Counted from the first letter of the stretch, positions 29,248-38,128 are shown. The stretch is DNA of 64,000 nt from Aquisphaera giovannonii (GCF_008087625.1 NZ_CP042997.1:2542001-2606000); one strand, 5' to 3'. Notes: generated by a model from the sequence alone, not told the origin. Made by a program: numbers and translations.

Positions 29248-30729
29248 TCAGGCCTGCATCGCGGCGAGCTTCGCCTCGAGCAGCTCGCCGACGAGGGCCG
29301 GGTTGGCCTTCCCGCCGGTCTGCTTCATCACCTGGCCGCGGAGGAAGCCCTTGACCGCCTCCGGCTTCTTCTTGCCCTTCTTGAGGTCCTCGAGCGCCTG
29401 GGGATTGGCGGCGATGGCGGCCTCGACGGCCTCCGCGATGGCGTCGCGGTCCGAGACCATCCGGTAGCCGCCCATGGCAATGATGACCTCGGCCGGGTCG
29501 CCGGTCTCGATCATGCGGCCGAGGACCTCGCGCCCCTGATTCGTGTTCAGCTCCCCGCGCTTCACCCGGTTGATCAGGTCGGCGAGGCCGTCCGGCTTCA
29601 CGGGGAAGTCGGAGATCGCCTGCTTCTTCTCCTTGATCGTCCGGAGGACGTCCTGCTGGATCCAGTTGCTGGCGAGCTTGTATTCGCCCGTGGCGCCCGC
29701 GACCTGGTCGTAGTAGTCCGCCACGTCCTGCCCCTGCTCGACGAGCACGTTCGCGTCGTAGGGGGGGAGCCCATACTGGGTTTCGAACCGCTCGCGACGG
29801 GCGGCGGGGAGCTCGCCGATCGAGGCGCGAACCCGTTCCAGCCAGGCGTCGTCCACGACCACGGGGACGAGGTCGGGCTCCGGGAAGTAGCGGTAATCGG
29901 CCGCCGTCTCCTTCTCGCGCTGGGGCTTGGTGACCTCCTCGACGTCGTTCCAGCCGCGGGTCGTCTTGGGGGCGTCCTTGATCGTCTTGCCGTCCTCCTG
30001 CCACTTCCTGTACTGGCGCTCGGCCTCGTAGTGGAGGGCCTTCTCGACGGCGCGGAAGCTGTTCAGGTTCTTGATCTCGGCGATCGGCGTGGCGATCGTC
30101 TGCCCGTCCTTGCGGATGTGCAGGTTCACGTTGGCGTCGCAGCGGAGCGAGCCCTCCTGCATCTCGCAGTCGGAGACGCCGAGGTAGCGGAGCGTGAGCC
30201 GCAGCTCCTCCAGGCACCCGCGGGCGTCGGCCGGGCTGCGGATCTCGGGCTCGGAGACGATCTCCAGCAGCGGGATCCCGGCGCGGTTCAGGTCCACCTC
30301 CGAGAGCCCGCCGGCCGCGTGAGTGAGCTTGCCGGTGTCCTCCTCGAGGTGCACGCGGGTGAGCGCGCACCGGCCGCCCCCGCCGCCGTCCTTCCGCTTG
30401 GGGATGTCGAGCCAGCCGCCGGTGGAGAAGGGGAGGTCGTACTGGCTGATCTGGTAGTTCTTGGGCAGGTCCGGGTAGTAGTAGTTCTTCCGGTCCCACT
30501 TCGTGAACGGCGTGATCTCGGCGTGCAGCGCCACGGCCGTCTTGAGCGCCAGGTCGAACGCCTTGCGGTTCATCACCGGCAGCGTCCCCGGCAGCCCGAG
30601 CGACACGGGGTCGCACTGCGTGTTCGGCGGCAGGCCGAACTCGGTGCCGCACCAGGAGAACATCTTGCTCTCGGTCTGGAGCTGGACGTGGATCTCGAGG
30701 CCGATGACGATGTCGTATTCCATGCTCAT
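29248..30729 (-). CDS. gatB: Asp-tRNA(Asn)/Glu-tRNA(Gln) amidotransferase subunit B
   Basis: 493 residues, normal length. GatB activates the misacylated tRNA carboxylate with ATP and receives ammonia from GatA. Y-D-I-V-I-G-L-E-I-H-V-Q-L near the start is the family signature, P-V-M-N and F-D-R-K-N-Y-Y-Y-type sequence (here W-D-R-K-N-Y-Y-Y-P-D) follow, and the C-terminal YqeY-like tRNA-binding tail ends at 29248. Unusually, it is separated from gatA by two small genes, and its ATG overlaps the stop of the nearer one (ATGA), so its translation is coupled to that gene. The second ATG (30723) is better spaced from GAGG. Confidence 0.97.
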   Translation of the reverse strand: MSMEYDIVIGLEIHVQLQTESKMFSWCGTEFGLPPNTQCDPVSLGLPGTLPVMNRKAFDLALKTAVALHAEITPFTKWDRKNYYYPDLPKNYQISQYDLPFSTGGWLDIPKRKDGGGGGRCALTRVHLEEDTGKLTHAAGGLSEVDLNRAGIPLLEIVSEPEIRSPADARGCLEELRLTLRYLGVSDCEMQEGSLRCDANVNLHIRKDGQTIATPIAEIKNLNSFRAVEKALHYEAERQYRKWQEDGKTIKDAPKTTRGWNDVEEVTKPQREKETAADYRYFPEPDLVPVVVDDAWLERVRASIGELPAARRERFETQYGLPPYDANVLVEQGQDVADYYDQVAGATGEYKLASNWIQQDVLRTIKEKKQAISDFPVKPDGLADLINRVKRGELNTNQGREVLGRMIETGDPAEVIIAMGGYRMVSDRDAIAEAVEAAIAANPQALEDLKKGKKKPEAVKGFLRGQVMKQTGGKANPALVGELLEAKLAAMQA

Positions 30730-31079
30730 CCTCGTGGCCTATTCAGCAACTCGGTCATGTCCTGCGCGTCCTCGGAATCGGAGGTGTCCCAGTAAACCTC
30801 GTCGAGATTCTTGACCTTGCGAACGACGAGTCCGATGAAATACGTGATCGTCGGGTCTTCCGGGAAGGCCTGCCGGATCTCGTTCATCGCGTCGGCGAAC
30901 CAGCGTCGATCATCGATCTGGCGATCCGTACCGACTCGCAGGCTGATTCGATCTGAGTCGTCGTAGTAAATCCCGGCGAGGGCATAGTCGCCTTCCGCAA
31001 GGCCCTGTCGTGCAGCAGCCCTGCGGACGGAATCCGAAATCCGGCGGGCGATGAGGCTCAAGGATGTCTTGATAGCCAT
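30726..31079 (-). CDS. Small protein of unknown function, partner of the HEPN-like gene
   Basis: 117 residues, soluble. The N-terminal 25 residues are a basic amphipathic helix (S-L-I-A-R-R-I-S-D-S-V-R-R-A-A-A-R); the rest is alpha/beta and ends very acidic (D-T-S-D-S-E-D-A-Q-D). It starts 22 bp inside the end of the HEPN-like gene, and its stop overlaps the gatB start by 4 bp. It is visibly less GC-rich than gatA and gatB, which suggests that the two small genes were inserted together into the gat operon. The tight overlap fits a toxin-antitoxin-like pair, with this protein as the possible antidote; that is inference from layout only. Confidence 0.7.
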   Translation of the reverse strand: MAIKTSLSLIARRISDSVRRAAARQGLAEGDYALAGIYYDDSDRISLRVGTDRQIDDRRWFADAMNEIRQAFPEDPTITYFIGLVVRKVKNLDEVYWDTSDSEDAQDMTELLNRPRG

Positions 31080-31477
31080 GTCCAGACTCCGTCCTTCGGG
31101 TCGTCGAGGGCACTCAAATACAGGGCGAGGTCGTCCCCATCCAGTGCGCCCGCCGGCAGATATCGTATACCATTCAGTCGATTCCGGGCAAAATCCACGA
31201 GCAGTTCCCAGTTCTGCCGTATGCCGGCGTTCGCCGGATCATCCAGCTCGGAGGAGAAGCCCGTGAAGACGATGAGCTCGTCGATCGCGTGGGTCTTGCA
31301 TTGCCTGGGAAGGAAGGGGATCGCCAGCGTCTTGCAGATCAGAGTCTTGAGGCGGATCTCCAGGGCGTAGATCCGAAGGGCCAGGCCAGTGGAAGGGTGA
31401 TCCGCGACGAGTTTGGCCGCTTCGATCTCCCGTTCTCGCCACGCGGCCTCCAGATCCATCAAGCGGGTGTCACTCAT
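31058..31477 (-). CDS. HEPN-like small protein (candidate RNase/toxin) inside the gat operon
   Basis: 139 residues, mostly helical. Three features match HEPN-domain proteins. The first is the long helix A-L-R-I-Y-A-L-E-I-R-L-K. The second is C-K-T-H-A-I-D-E-L, like the K-T-H-D-L of the PF05168 group. The third is a closing N-W-E-L-L-V-D-F-A with R-Y-L-P. R58-Q-C-K-T-H63 fits the R-x4-6-H active-site motif of HEPN ribonucleases. The start at 31477 lies 32 bp after the gatA stop; a GGAGGA is present but about 20 bases away, so M7 is also possible. It overlaps the next gene by 22 bp. Composition is lower in GC than its gat neighbours. The HEPN assignment is by eye and moderate. Confidence 0.65.
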   Translation of the reverse strand: MSDTRLMDLEAAWREREIEAAKLVADHPSTGLALRIYALEIRLKTLICKTLAIPFLPRQCKTHAIDELIVFTGFSSELDDPANAGIRQNWELLVDFARNRLNGIRYLPAGALDGDDLALYLSALDDPKDGVWTWLSRHP

Positions 31478-31509
31478 CAACGGGCTGCCGCCGCCCTTTC
31501 CTCCACTGC

Positions 31510-32997
31510 TCACGATCCTATCCCCGGCCGCCTCAGGTGCCAGTCGGTGGCCCGCTCGAACACCCTGGCGGTGCGCAGGAGCTTCTCCTCGGCGAAGGCC
31601 GGGGCCAGGAGCTGGAGGCCGATCGGCAGGCCGGACTTCGTGAGGCCGCAGGGGACGCTCAGGCCGGGGATGCCGGCGAGGTTGGCGGTGATCGTGTAGA
31701 TGTCCGAGAGGTACATCGCGAGCGGGTCGTCGGTCCGCTCGCCGAGCCTGAACGCCGGGGTCGGGGAGGTCGGGCCCAGGATCACGTCCACGTCCTTGAA
31801 GGCGGCGTCGAAGTCGTTGCGGATCAGGCGGCGGACCTTCAGGGCCTTGTTGTAGAACTGGTCGGCGTAGCCGGCGGAGAGGGCGAACGTCCCCAGCATG
31901 ATCCGCCGCTTGACCTCGGGGCCGAAGCCCTCGGCCCGGCTGACCATCATCATCCGGACGAGCGGGGCGATGTCCTCCTCGCCCGGGTACTTCGGGGAGA
32001 AGTCCTCGGCGCGGTGGCCGTAGATCGTGCCGTCGTAGCGGGCGAGGTTGCTGGAGCACTCGGCCGGGGCCACGATGTAGTAGGCGGCGACCCCGACCTT
32101 CGAGGTCGGCAGGGAGACGTCCTTGATCGTCGCGCCGGCCCGCTCGTAGACGCGGATCGCCTCGCGGACGGACGCCTCGACCTCGGGGTCGAGCCCTTCG
32201 CCGAAGAACTCGCGAGCGATGCCGATGCGGAGCGACTCCGGCGGGGTGTCCAGCGTCGCTGCGTAATCCGGGACCGGCGAGTCCACGCTCGTGGAGTCCT
32301 TCGGGTCGCGGCCGGAGAGGACGTTCATGAGGAGCGCGGTGTCGGCCAGGTCGTGGGCGAACGGGCCGATCTGGTCGAGCGAGCTGGCGAACGCGATCAG
32401 CCCGTAGCGGCTGACGCGTCCGTACGTCGGCTTGAGGCCCACGATGCCGCAGACGGCGGCCGGCTGGCGGATCGACCCGCCGGTGTCGGAGCCGAGGGAC
32501 AGCGGGGCCAGGTCCGCCGCGACGGCCGCGGCCGAGCCGCCCGAGGAGCCGCCCGGGATCCGGGACTCGTCCCAGGGGTTGAGGGTCGGGCCGTACGCGC
32601 TGTTCTCCGTGGAGGAGCCCATCGCGAACTCGTCCATGTTCGTCTTGCCGAAGAGGATCGCGCCGGCGTCCCTCAGCCTCGCGATCACGGTGGCGTCGTA
32701 GGGCGGCCGGAAGTTCCTGAGCATCCGGCTGCCGCAGGTCGTGGGCTCGCCCTGGACGCAGAGCACGTCCTTGATCGCGACCGGCACGCCCGCGAGCGGG
32801 CCCAGCGGCTCGCCGGCCTTTCGCCTCGCGTCCGCGTCGCGGGCGGCCGAGAGCACCCGGTCGGGGTCCAGGTGCACGAAAACGTTCAGCCGCTTCAGCC
32901 GCTCGGCCCGGTCGAGGAGGCCCTTAACCACCTCCTCGGAGGTCGTCTCCCCCTTCTTCATGGACGTCAGGAGTGAGGTCGCTGTGGGACTGTTCAT
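31510..32997 (-). CDS. gatA: Asp-tRNA(Asn)/Glu-tRNA(Gln) amidotransferase subunit A
   Basis: 495 residues, normal length. It is the amidase that releases ammonia from glutamine or asparagine for GatB. The Ser-cisSer-Lys triad is visible: Lys in V-A-I-K-D-V-L, the cis-Ser in the G-S-S-G-G-S-A-A-A loop, and the nucleophile in S-D-T-G-G-S-I-R-Q-P. Cytoplasmic, part of the GatCAB complex that makes Gln-tRNA(Gln) and/or Asn-tRNA(Asn) by the indirect route. It lies 142 bp downstream of gatC and is followed by the two inserted small genes before gatB. Confidence 0.97.
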   Translation of the reverse strand: MNSPTATSLLTSMKKGETTSEEVVKGLLDRAERLKRLNVFVHLDPDRVLSAARDADARRKAGEPLGPLAGVPVAIKDVLCVQGEPTTCGSRMLRNFRPPYDATVIARLRDAGAILFGKTNMDEFAMGSSTENSAYGPTLNPWDESRIPGGSSGGSAAAVAADLAPLSLGSDTGGSIRQPAAVCGIVGLKPTYGRVSRYGLIAFASSLDQIGPFAHDLADTALLMNVLSGRDPKDSTSVDSPVPDYAATLDTPPESLRIGIAREFFGEGLDPEVEASVREAIRVYERAGATIKDVSLPTSKVGVAAYYIVAPAECSSNLARYDGTIYGHRAEDFSPKYPGEEDIAPLVRMMMVSRAEGFGPEVKRRIMLGTFALSAGYADQFYNKALKVRRLIRNDFDAAFKDVDVILGPTSPTPAFRLGERTDDPLAMYLSDIYTITANLAGIPGLSVPCGLTKSGLPIGLQLLAPAFAEEKLLRTARVFERATDWHLRRPGIGS

Positions 32998-33139
32998 CGG
33001 TCGGCATCCTGTCGCGGGAAAGGGCGCCTGGCCGGTCCGCGCGGGCCTTTCACGCGGATCGGAGGCTGGAGGCTGGCGGGGCCGAGGGGGGAGGCTTGGC
33101 GGGCCGGGGCCGTCGGCGCGGCCCGGCCTCGCGTGCGGG

Positions 33140-33427
33140 TCACTCGAGGACGGCGGGCACGAGGAAGCTGTCCTGGTTCCGCTTCGGCGCGTTGGACAGC
33201 GCCGCCTCGCGGGGCAGGGCCTCGCCGCGGACGTCGTCGCGGAAGACGTTGCGCACCTCGACCCCGTGGGCGAGCGGCTCCACGCCCTCGGTCTCCAGCT
33301 CCTGGAGCTGGTTCACGTAGTCCATGATCGAGTTCAACTGGCCCGTGAACATCTGGAGCTCATCGGGGCTGACCCGGAGCCGGGCCAGGATCGCCACCTT
33401 GGCCACATCTTCGATCGTCAACGACAT
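33140..33427 (-). CDS. gatC: Asp-tRNA(Asn)/Glu-tRNA(Gln) amidotransferase subunit C
   Basis: 95 residues, the usual size. GatC is the small belt that holds GatA and GatB together. The family pattern is clear: M-S-L-T-I-E-D-V-A-K-V-A-I-L-A-R-L at the start, L-N-S-I-M-D-Y-V-N-Q-L in the middle, and R-N-V-F-R-D-D-V followed by L-S-N-A-P in the second half. The ATG at 33427 gives the family N-terminus; the open frame continues upstream without homology. First gene of the minus-strand gat operon, divergent from glmU. Confidence 0.95.
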   Translation of the reverse strand: MSLTIEDVAKVAILARLRVSPDELQMFTGQLNSIMDYVNQLQELETEGVEPLAHGVEVRNVFRDDVRGEALPREAALSNAPKRNQDSFLVPAVLE

Positions 33428-33592
33428 GGAGATACCAGCCCTCGCCGCGCCCCGTCCCGGCCTCGCGCTCCGCCCGGCCCGCTCGTGGCGCAGGGCGTGC
33501 CCACGCCCCGGGATCGGTGCATGGACGACGCCAGTCTGACAGATTCCCCCCGGCCGTTCAAGGTTCGGTGCGCCCGCCGGCCCGCGCGAGGT

Positions 33593-33622
33593 TTGACGCC
33601 GGGCCCGCAAGCCTCCTATGAT
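33593..33622 (+). promoter_or_regulatory. Candidate sigma-70 promoter of glmU
   Basis: TTGACG (33593-33598) and TATGAT (33617-33622) are each five of six to consensus and are 18 bp apart. They lie in the divergent gatC-glmU spacer, reading toward glmU. Expected leader about 75 nt. Confidence 0.6.
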
Positions 33623-33705
33623 ACGCGATCGCGCCGCCCGCGACGGCCGGCCCGCGGCGGGGCGGCGAGGCGAGCCGGCCGGCCTGGAAGCAAAGTCGAT
33701 CCCCC

Positions 33706-34983
33706 ATGAGCGTCAACGGTCCGGTCGCGATCATCCTGGCCGCGGGGCACGGCAAGCGGATGAAGTCCGAGAAGGCCAAGGTGCTGCACGAGGTCTGCGG
33801 CCGGCCGATGATCCGGTACGTCGTCGATGCCGCCCGGGGCGCCGGGGCGAAGACCATCATCGTGGTCGTCGGCTACGCGGCGGACCAGGTGCTGCAGGCC
33901 CTCTCGGGAGAGCCGGACATCCAGTTCGCGTTCCAGACGGAGCAGCTGGGGACCGGCCACGCGGCGAAGGTCTGCCGCCCCCTCCTGGACGGGTACGAGG
34001 GCCCGGTGATGATCCTCGTCGGCGACGAGCCCTTGCTCCGCCCCGAGCCCCTGGCCGACCTGTTCGAGCGGCAGGCCCAGGAGCAGGCGGCCTGCCTCCT
34101 CGGCACGGCCAAGGTCCACGACCCGATGGGCTTCGGCCGCATCCTCAGGGACTCCGCGGGCCGATTCCTCCGCATCGTCGAGGAGCGCGACTGCACGCCC
34201 GAGGAGAGGGCCATCCGCGAGGTCAACCCGAGCTGCTACGTCTTCGAGCTCCCCGTCCTCTGGGAGGCCCTGGAGCGGATCGGTACGAGCAACGCCCAGA
34301 ACGAATACTACCTCACGGACGCCCCCGAGCGGCTCGCCGCCATGGGACGGAAGGTCATCGCCCTGAACGTGCTGAGGGGCGACGACATCCTTGGGGTCAA
34401 CACCCGCCAGCACCTCGCCCAGGCCGACAAGGTCATGCAGGGCCGGATCCAGGACCACTGGATGACCGAGGGCGTCACCATCGTCGATCCGCTGAACACC
34501 TACATCGACGGCAGGGCCACCATCGGACCGGACACGGTGATCTACCCGTTCACGGTGATATCCGGCTCGGTCCAAATCGGCGCCCGCTGCCGGATCGGGC
34601 CGCTCGCCCACCTGCGCGACGGCAGCGTGCTGGAGGACGGGGTCGAGGTCGGCGCCTTCGTCGAGATCAGCCGCTCGAGCCTGGCGACCGGCACCGTCGC
34701 GCGGCACCTCGCCTACCTCGGGAACGCCTCGGTCGGGCGCGACGTGAACATCGGCGCCGGGACGATCACCGCCAATTTCGACGGCACGGCGAAGAGCGAG
34801 ACCCGGATCGGCGAACGCGCCTTCGTCGGCTCGGGCTCGATCATGGTCGCCCCGGTCACCATCGGCGAGGGGGCCGTCGTGGGCGCCGGGGCCGTCATCA
34901 CCCGTGGCACGGAAGTCCCCGCCGGCCAGACCGTCGTCGGCGTCCCGGCTCGCGCGATCGGCGAGCGGAAACCATCGAGCTGA
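33706..34983 (+). CDS. glmU: GlmU-like bifunctional UDP-GlcNAc pyrophosphorylase / GlcN-1-P acetyltransferase
   Basis: 425 residues, about 30 fewer than E. coli GlmU. The N-terminal uridylyltransferase domain starts with I-L-A-A-G-H-G-K-R-M, where the usual GxGTRM has Lys for Thr. G-T-G-H-A and the G-D-E-P motif follow; the last corresponds to the usual GD-x-P. The C-terminal left-handed beta-helix has H-L-A-Y-L-G, N-I-G-A-G-T-I-T-A-N and the final V-G-A-G-A-V-I repeats. The Lys that binds the uridyl/sugar phosphate in the acetyltransferase site (E. coli F-V-E-M-K-K) appears as F-V-E-I-S-R. The protein should make UDP-GlcNAc precursors for envelope polymers in the cytoplasm; acetyltransferase activity is less certain than pyrophosphorylase activity. 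Confidence 0.85.
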   Translation: MSVNGPVAIILAAGHGKRMKSEKAKVLHEVCGRPMIRYVVDAARGAGAKTIIVVVGYAADQVLQALSGEPDIQFAFQTEQLGTGHAAKVCRPLLDGYEGPVMILVGDEPLLRPEPLADLFERQAQEQAACLLGTAKVHDPMGFGRILRDSAGRFLRIVEERDCTPEERAIREVNPSCYVFELPVLWEALERIGTSNAQNEYYLTDAPERLAAMGRKVIALNVLRGDDILGVNTRQHLAQADKVMQGRIQDHWMTEGVTIVDPLNTYIDGRATIGPDTVIYPFTVISGSVQIGARCRIGPLAHLRDGSVLEDGVEVGAFVEISRSSLATGTVARHLAYLGNASVGRDVNIGAGTITANFDGTAKSETRIGERAFVGSGSIMVAPVTIGEGAVVGAGAVITRGTEVPAGQTVVGVPARAIGERKPSS

Positions 34984-35077
34984 GCGCGAGGCGCGGGCGG
35001 AAGCCGTGCGGCCCCGCCCGAAGGCCGGGCTAGCCGGGATGTCGCGGGCACGACGCCGGTCGTTGGGCGGAATTCCC

Positions 35078-36547
35078 CTACCGCTTCGCCGCACGGCCCC
35101 CGGCCCCTGCGACGGCCTCGTTCATGAGCGTGCGCCAGGGCAGGAACAGGCGTGCCGTATCGCTCGCCGTGGTGCCAGGTCGGACGGCGGATGCGTCGAA
35201 ATCCTGGTAGAGGGGCCGGGCCAGCCGGATATCGTAGTCGGGATTCGGCTCGTTCGGCTGGGCGTCGACCGAGGCACGCCACGCGGCGAGCCGCGACTGC
35301 ATCTGTCGGGCTCGATCGGGGTGCCTGGCGGCGAGGTCCACTCGCTCCCCGATGTCCGCGTCCAGGTCGTAGAGCTCGAGGCGACGGTCGTCGTAGTATT
35401 CGATCAGCTTCCAGTCCCCCTCCCGCAGAGACCCGGCCGGGCGGCTGCCCTGGTTCGTGTAGTGGGGGAAATGGAAGGCGAAGGATCGAATCGGACCGGC
35501 CGGCCCGCCCTCGAGCCGAGTCGCGAGGCTCACTCCCTCGAGGTCACGCTCGGCCGGCTCGGGGAGCCCGCACAATCCCATCAAGGTCGGCGTCAGGTCC
35601 ATGTTGACCATCGGCTCGTCGATCCGGGCCGGGGGGATGCGGCCGGGCCAGGAGACGATCAGCGGGACGCGAAGGCCTCCCTCGTACAGGTAGCCCTTGC
35701 CCGCCCGGAACGGCGAGTTGTGCGTGGGCACGTCGCCGCCTTCCAGGACGTGCAGCCCGCCGTTGTCGGACATGAACACCACGATCGTCCGGCGCGTCAG
35801 GCCGTGCGCCTCCAGGGACGCAAGGAGCAGGCCGATCGTGTCGTCGAGGGTCTCGATCATCCCGGCGTAGACGGGGTTGAAGGCCTCCGGATGCCTCGCG
35901 ACCAGCTCCGGCTTCGCGGCCAGGCGGATGTGGGGGTTGTGGTGGGCGACGTAGAGGAAGAACGGGCCTTCCTTTCGCCGGTCGATGAAATCGATCGCCC
36001 GCCTCGTGATGGCGTATTCGTTCTTCCCGCCCTCGGTCGCCGACGGCGTGGAATCGGTCGGCGGCAGGAACGCCTCGTCGAATCCCTGGTCCTCGGGCCT
36101 CGACCCGGGGGCGTCACCCAGGTGCCACTTGCCGAAGATCCCGGTCGCGTAGCCGGCCGACCGGAACCGCTCCGCCAGCGTGACCTCCGAAGGGGGCAGG
36201 CCCGTGATGATCCGCGGATGGAGCAGCTTCTGGGAGGGCGCATCGGGCCGGCCCGGGAGGTAAGTCGTCAGGTGGAGCCTCGCCGACGACTTCCCCGTCA
36301 TCAAGGCCGCACGCGAGGCCGAGCAGATCGACAGCCCGCAATAGGCGGACGTGAATCGGGCCCCGCCGGAGGCGAGTCGATCCAGGTTCGGGGTCGCGTG
36401 CTCCTTGCGCCCGTAGCAGACCAGGTCGTTGATCCCCAGGTCGTCCGCGAGGATCAGCACGACGTTGGGCCGCGTCTCCTCCCCCGCGCCCGCCGGTGCG
36501 AGCACGAGGCCGAAGAGGACGAAGAACAGCAATCGGCCCGGGCGCAT
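35078..36547 (-). CDS. Secreted sulfatase (formylglycine type)
   Basis: 489 residues from the ATG at 36547, which has GGAGG six bases upstream and yields a clean signal peptide (R-L-L-F-F-V-L-F-G-L-V-L-A). Metal-binding Asp pair D35-D36 lies in L-I-L-A-D-D-L-G. The modified-cysteine motif is C75-S-A-S-R79, followed by A-A-L-M-T-G, so Cys75 would become formylglycine. F-G-K-W-H-L-G and F-M-S-D-N-G-G complete the active site. Family members remove sulfate esters from polysaccharides or glycosaminoglycans in the periplasm; planctomycetes carry many. Substrate unknown. The next gene upstream on the same strand is the serine hydrolase, 93 bp away. Confidence 0.95.
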   Translation of the reverse strand: MRPGRLLFFVLFGLVLAPAGAGEETRPNVVLILADDLGINDLVCYGRKEHATPNLDRLASGGARFTSAYCGLSICSASRAALMTGKSSARLHLTTYLPGRPDAPSQKLLHPRIITGLPPSEVTLAERFRSAGYATGIFGKWHLGDAPGSRPEDQGFDEAFLPPTDSTPSATEGGKNEYAITRRAIDFIDRRKEGPFFLYVAHHNPHIRLAAKPELVARHPEAFNPVYAGMIETLDDTIGLLLASLEAHGLTRRTIVVFMSDNGGLHVLEGGDVPTHNSPFRAGKGYLYEGGLRVPLIVSWPGRIPPARIDEPMVNMDLTPTLMGLCGLPEPAERDLEGVSLATRLEGGPAGPIRSFAFHFPHYTNQGSRPAGSLREGDWKLIEYYDDRRLELYDLDADIGERVDLAARHPDRARQMQSRLAAWRASVDAQPNEPNPDYDIRLARPLYQDFDASAVRPGTTASDTARLFLPWRTLMNEAVAGAGGRAAKR

Positions 36548-36640
36548 GGCATTCCTCCACGGCGAAATCATCCGCGTCGGCCGGCGGGGGGCCTCGCGTG
36601 GGCCATCCCCCGCCCGGCCGGCTCACGGGCCATCCTCTCC

Positions 36641-38128
36641 TCAGGGCTTGTGCTCGGCCTTGCCCACGAGCTCGGGGGCCCTGGTCGCTCCGAATCCGAC
36701 GTTGTTCGAGGCGTTGAGACGGACCTCATCCCCGGAAAATTTCAGCCGGAAGGTGGCGATGAACGGGGTCTCGATGAAGCAGGCCTTGACCGTGAGGGTC
36801 TCGTCGGCCGTCCAGGCGGAGGCGGCCCCGACGAGCCAGTCGGACTTGCCTCCCGAGAGGGCCGACATCGGGCCGATGGCGGCCGGCCCCGTGGTCCAGT
36901 CTCCATGCCCCGCGCGGATCCGCCCCTCCTTACCCGCGGCGCGGATGACCAGAGTGTCGCCGCGTTCGTCCGCCTGGATGCTCAGGGATTCCAACTTCAT
37001 CGGATTGGCGTCGAAGGCGAACATCCTGCCCGCGACGTTGGCGGGCTTGCCGGTGCCCTGAGGATATTCGACGTGGAGGCCCTTGAGGGCGCTGGCGAGC
37101 TTGCCATACGCGTCATCGTCACGCGGTTGGGCGTCGGTCCGGAAGGCCGGGAGGAGCTTCTCCCAGACGACGTTCAGGACGGCCTGCATGTCCTTCACGC
37201 CGCTCGTGATGGCCACGACGGCGTCCTGCTCCGGGAGGACGACGCAATACTGGCCGAATGCGCCGTCGCCGCGGAAGGCGCCGTGGCGGCATCGCCAGAA
37301 CTGGTAGCCGTAGCCCTGGTCCCAGTCGCTCGTCGGGCTGCTCCCGTTCGACGTCTGCCGGGCCGTCGCCGCCTCGATCCACTCCGCGGGGACGAGCTGC
37401 TTGCCGTGCCACTTGCCCTTCTGGAGCAGGAGCTGGCCGAACTTCGCGATGTCCTCGGTCCGGATGCTCAGGCCGTATCCGCCGGCGTCGACGCCCTGCG
37501 GGCTCTGCTCCCAGGTCGGATGCTCGATGCCGAGCGGCTCGAACAGCCGGGGCGTGAGGTAGTCGAGGACTCTCTGCCCCGTCACCTTCTGAACGATGGC
37601 CGACAGCATGTACGTGGCCGACGTGTTGTACAGGAAGTGCGTCCCGGGCTTGAAGGGGACGGGATGTGCCAGGAACGACTTCGTCCAGGGCTCATCCTTC
37701 GTCCGCTGCGGCTCGGTCTGGTGGCCGGTGGACATCCGCAGCAGGTCGCTGATCCGCATCGCTTTCAAGTTCGGCCCCGGGTTGGTCGGAGCGTCCTCGG
37801 GGAAGAACTTGAGGATTGGGTCGTCCAGGCTGAGCTTCCCCTCCGAGATAGCAAGGCCGACGGCCGTCGAGGTGAAGCTCTTGCTGAGCGAGTAGAGCGA
37901 GTGCGGGGTCTCCGCCGAATAGGGCGCCCACCACCCCTCCGCGACGATCTGACCGTGGCGGAAGACCATCACGCTATTCATCGTCTCGATCCGATTCGCC
38001 GCCTCGACGAAACCGAGCAAGGCCGCGGTCGAGACGCCTTGGTCCTCGGGCCGGCTCCGAGGAAGGTCCGAGGCCCCGGCGAACGAGGGTAGCAGGATGA
38101 CGAAGGCGAGGAGGGATGCGGCTCTCAT
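36641..38128 (-). CDS. Secreted serine hydrolase, class C beta-lactamase fold
   Basis: 495 residues. The ATG at 38128 gives a signal peptide (A-A-S-L-L-A-F-V-I-L-L-P-S-F-A-G-A). The active-site motif is S80-L-S-K83, with a Tyr-based second motif at G-G-Y-G-L-S-I-R-T-E-D-I-A-K-F-G, as in esterases and D-alanyl aminopeptidase-like relatives of AmpC/PBPs. Residues beyond about 370 form an extra beta-rich domain. Most such proteins are esterases or peptidases acting on cell-wall or small ester substrates rather than true antibiotic-degrading enzymes; nothing in the sequence indicates resistance. Periplasmic. It probably shares a transcript with the sulfatase. Confidence 0.88.
   Translation of the reverse strand: MRAASLLAFVILLPSFAGASDLPRSRPEDQGVSTAALLGFVEAANRIETMNSVMVFRHGQIVAEGWWAPYSAETPHSLYSLSKSFTSTAVGLAISEGKLSLDDPILKFFPEDAPTNPGPNLKAMRISDLLRMSTGHQTEPQRTKDEPWTKSFLAHPVPFKPGTHFLYNTSATYMLSAIVQKVTGQRVLDYLTPRLFEPLGIEHPTWEQSPQGVDAGGYGLSIRTEDIAKFGQLLLQKGKWHGKQLVPAEWIEAATARQTSNGSSPTSDWDQGYGYQFWRCRHGAFRGDGAFGQYCVVLPEQDAVVAITSGVKDMQAVLNVVWEKLLPAFRTDAQPRDDDAYGKLASALKGLHVEYPQGTGKPANVAGRMFAFDANPMKLESLSIQADERGDTLVIRAAGKEGRIRAGHGDWTTGPAAIGPMSALSGGKSDWLVGAASAWTADETLTVKACFIETPFIATFRLKFSGDEVRLNASNNVGFGATRAPELVGKAEHKP

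Noticed and set aside
36641-38128. Beta-lactamase conferring antibiotic resistance
   Set aside because: The SxxK motif and Tyr box are those of the wide serine-hydrolase family; the extra C-terminal domain and planctomycete context favour an esterase or peptidase.
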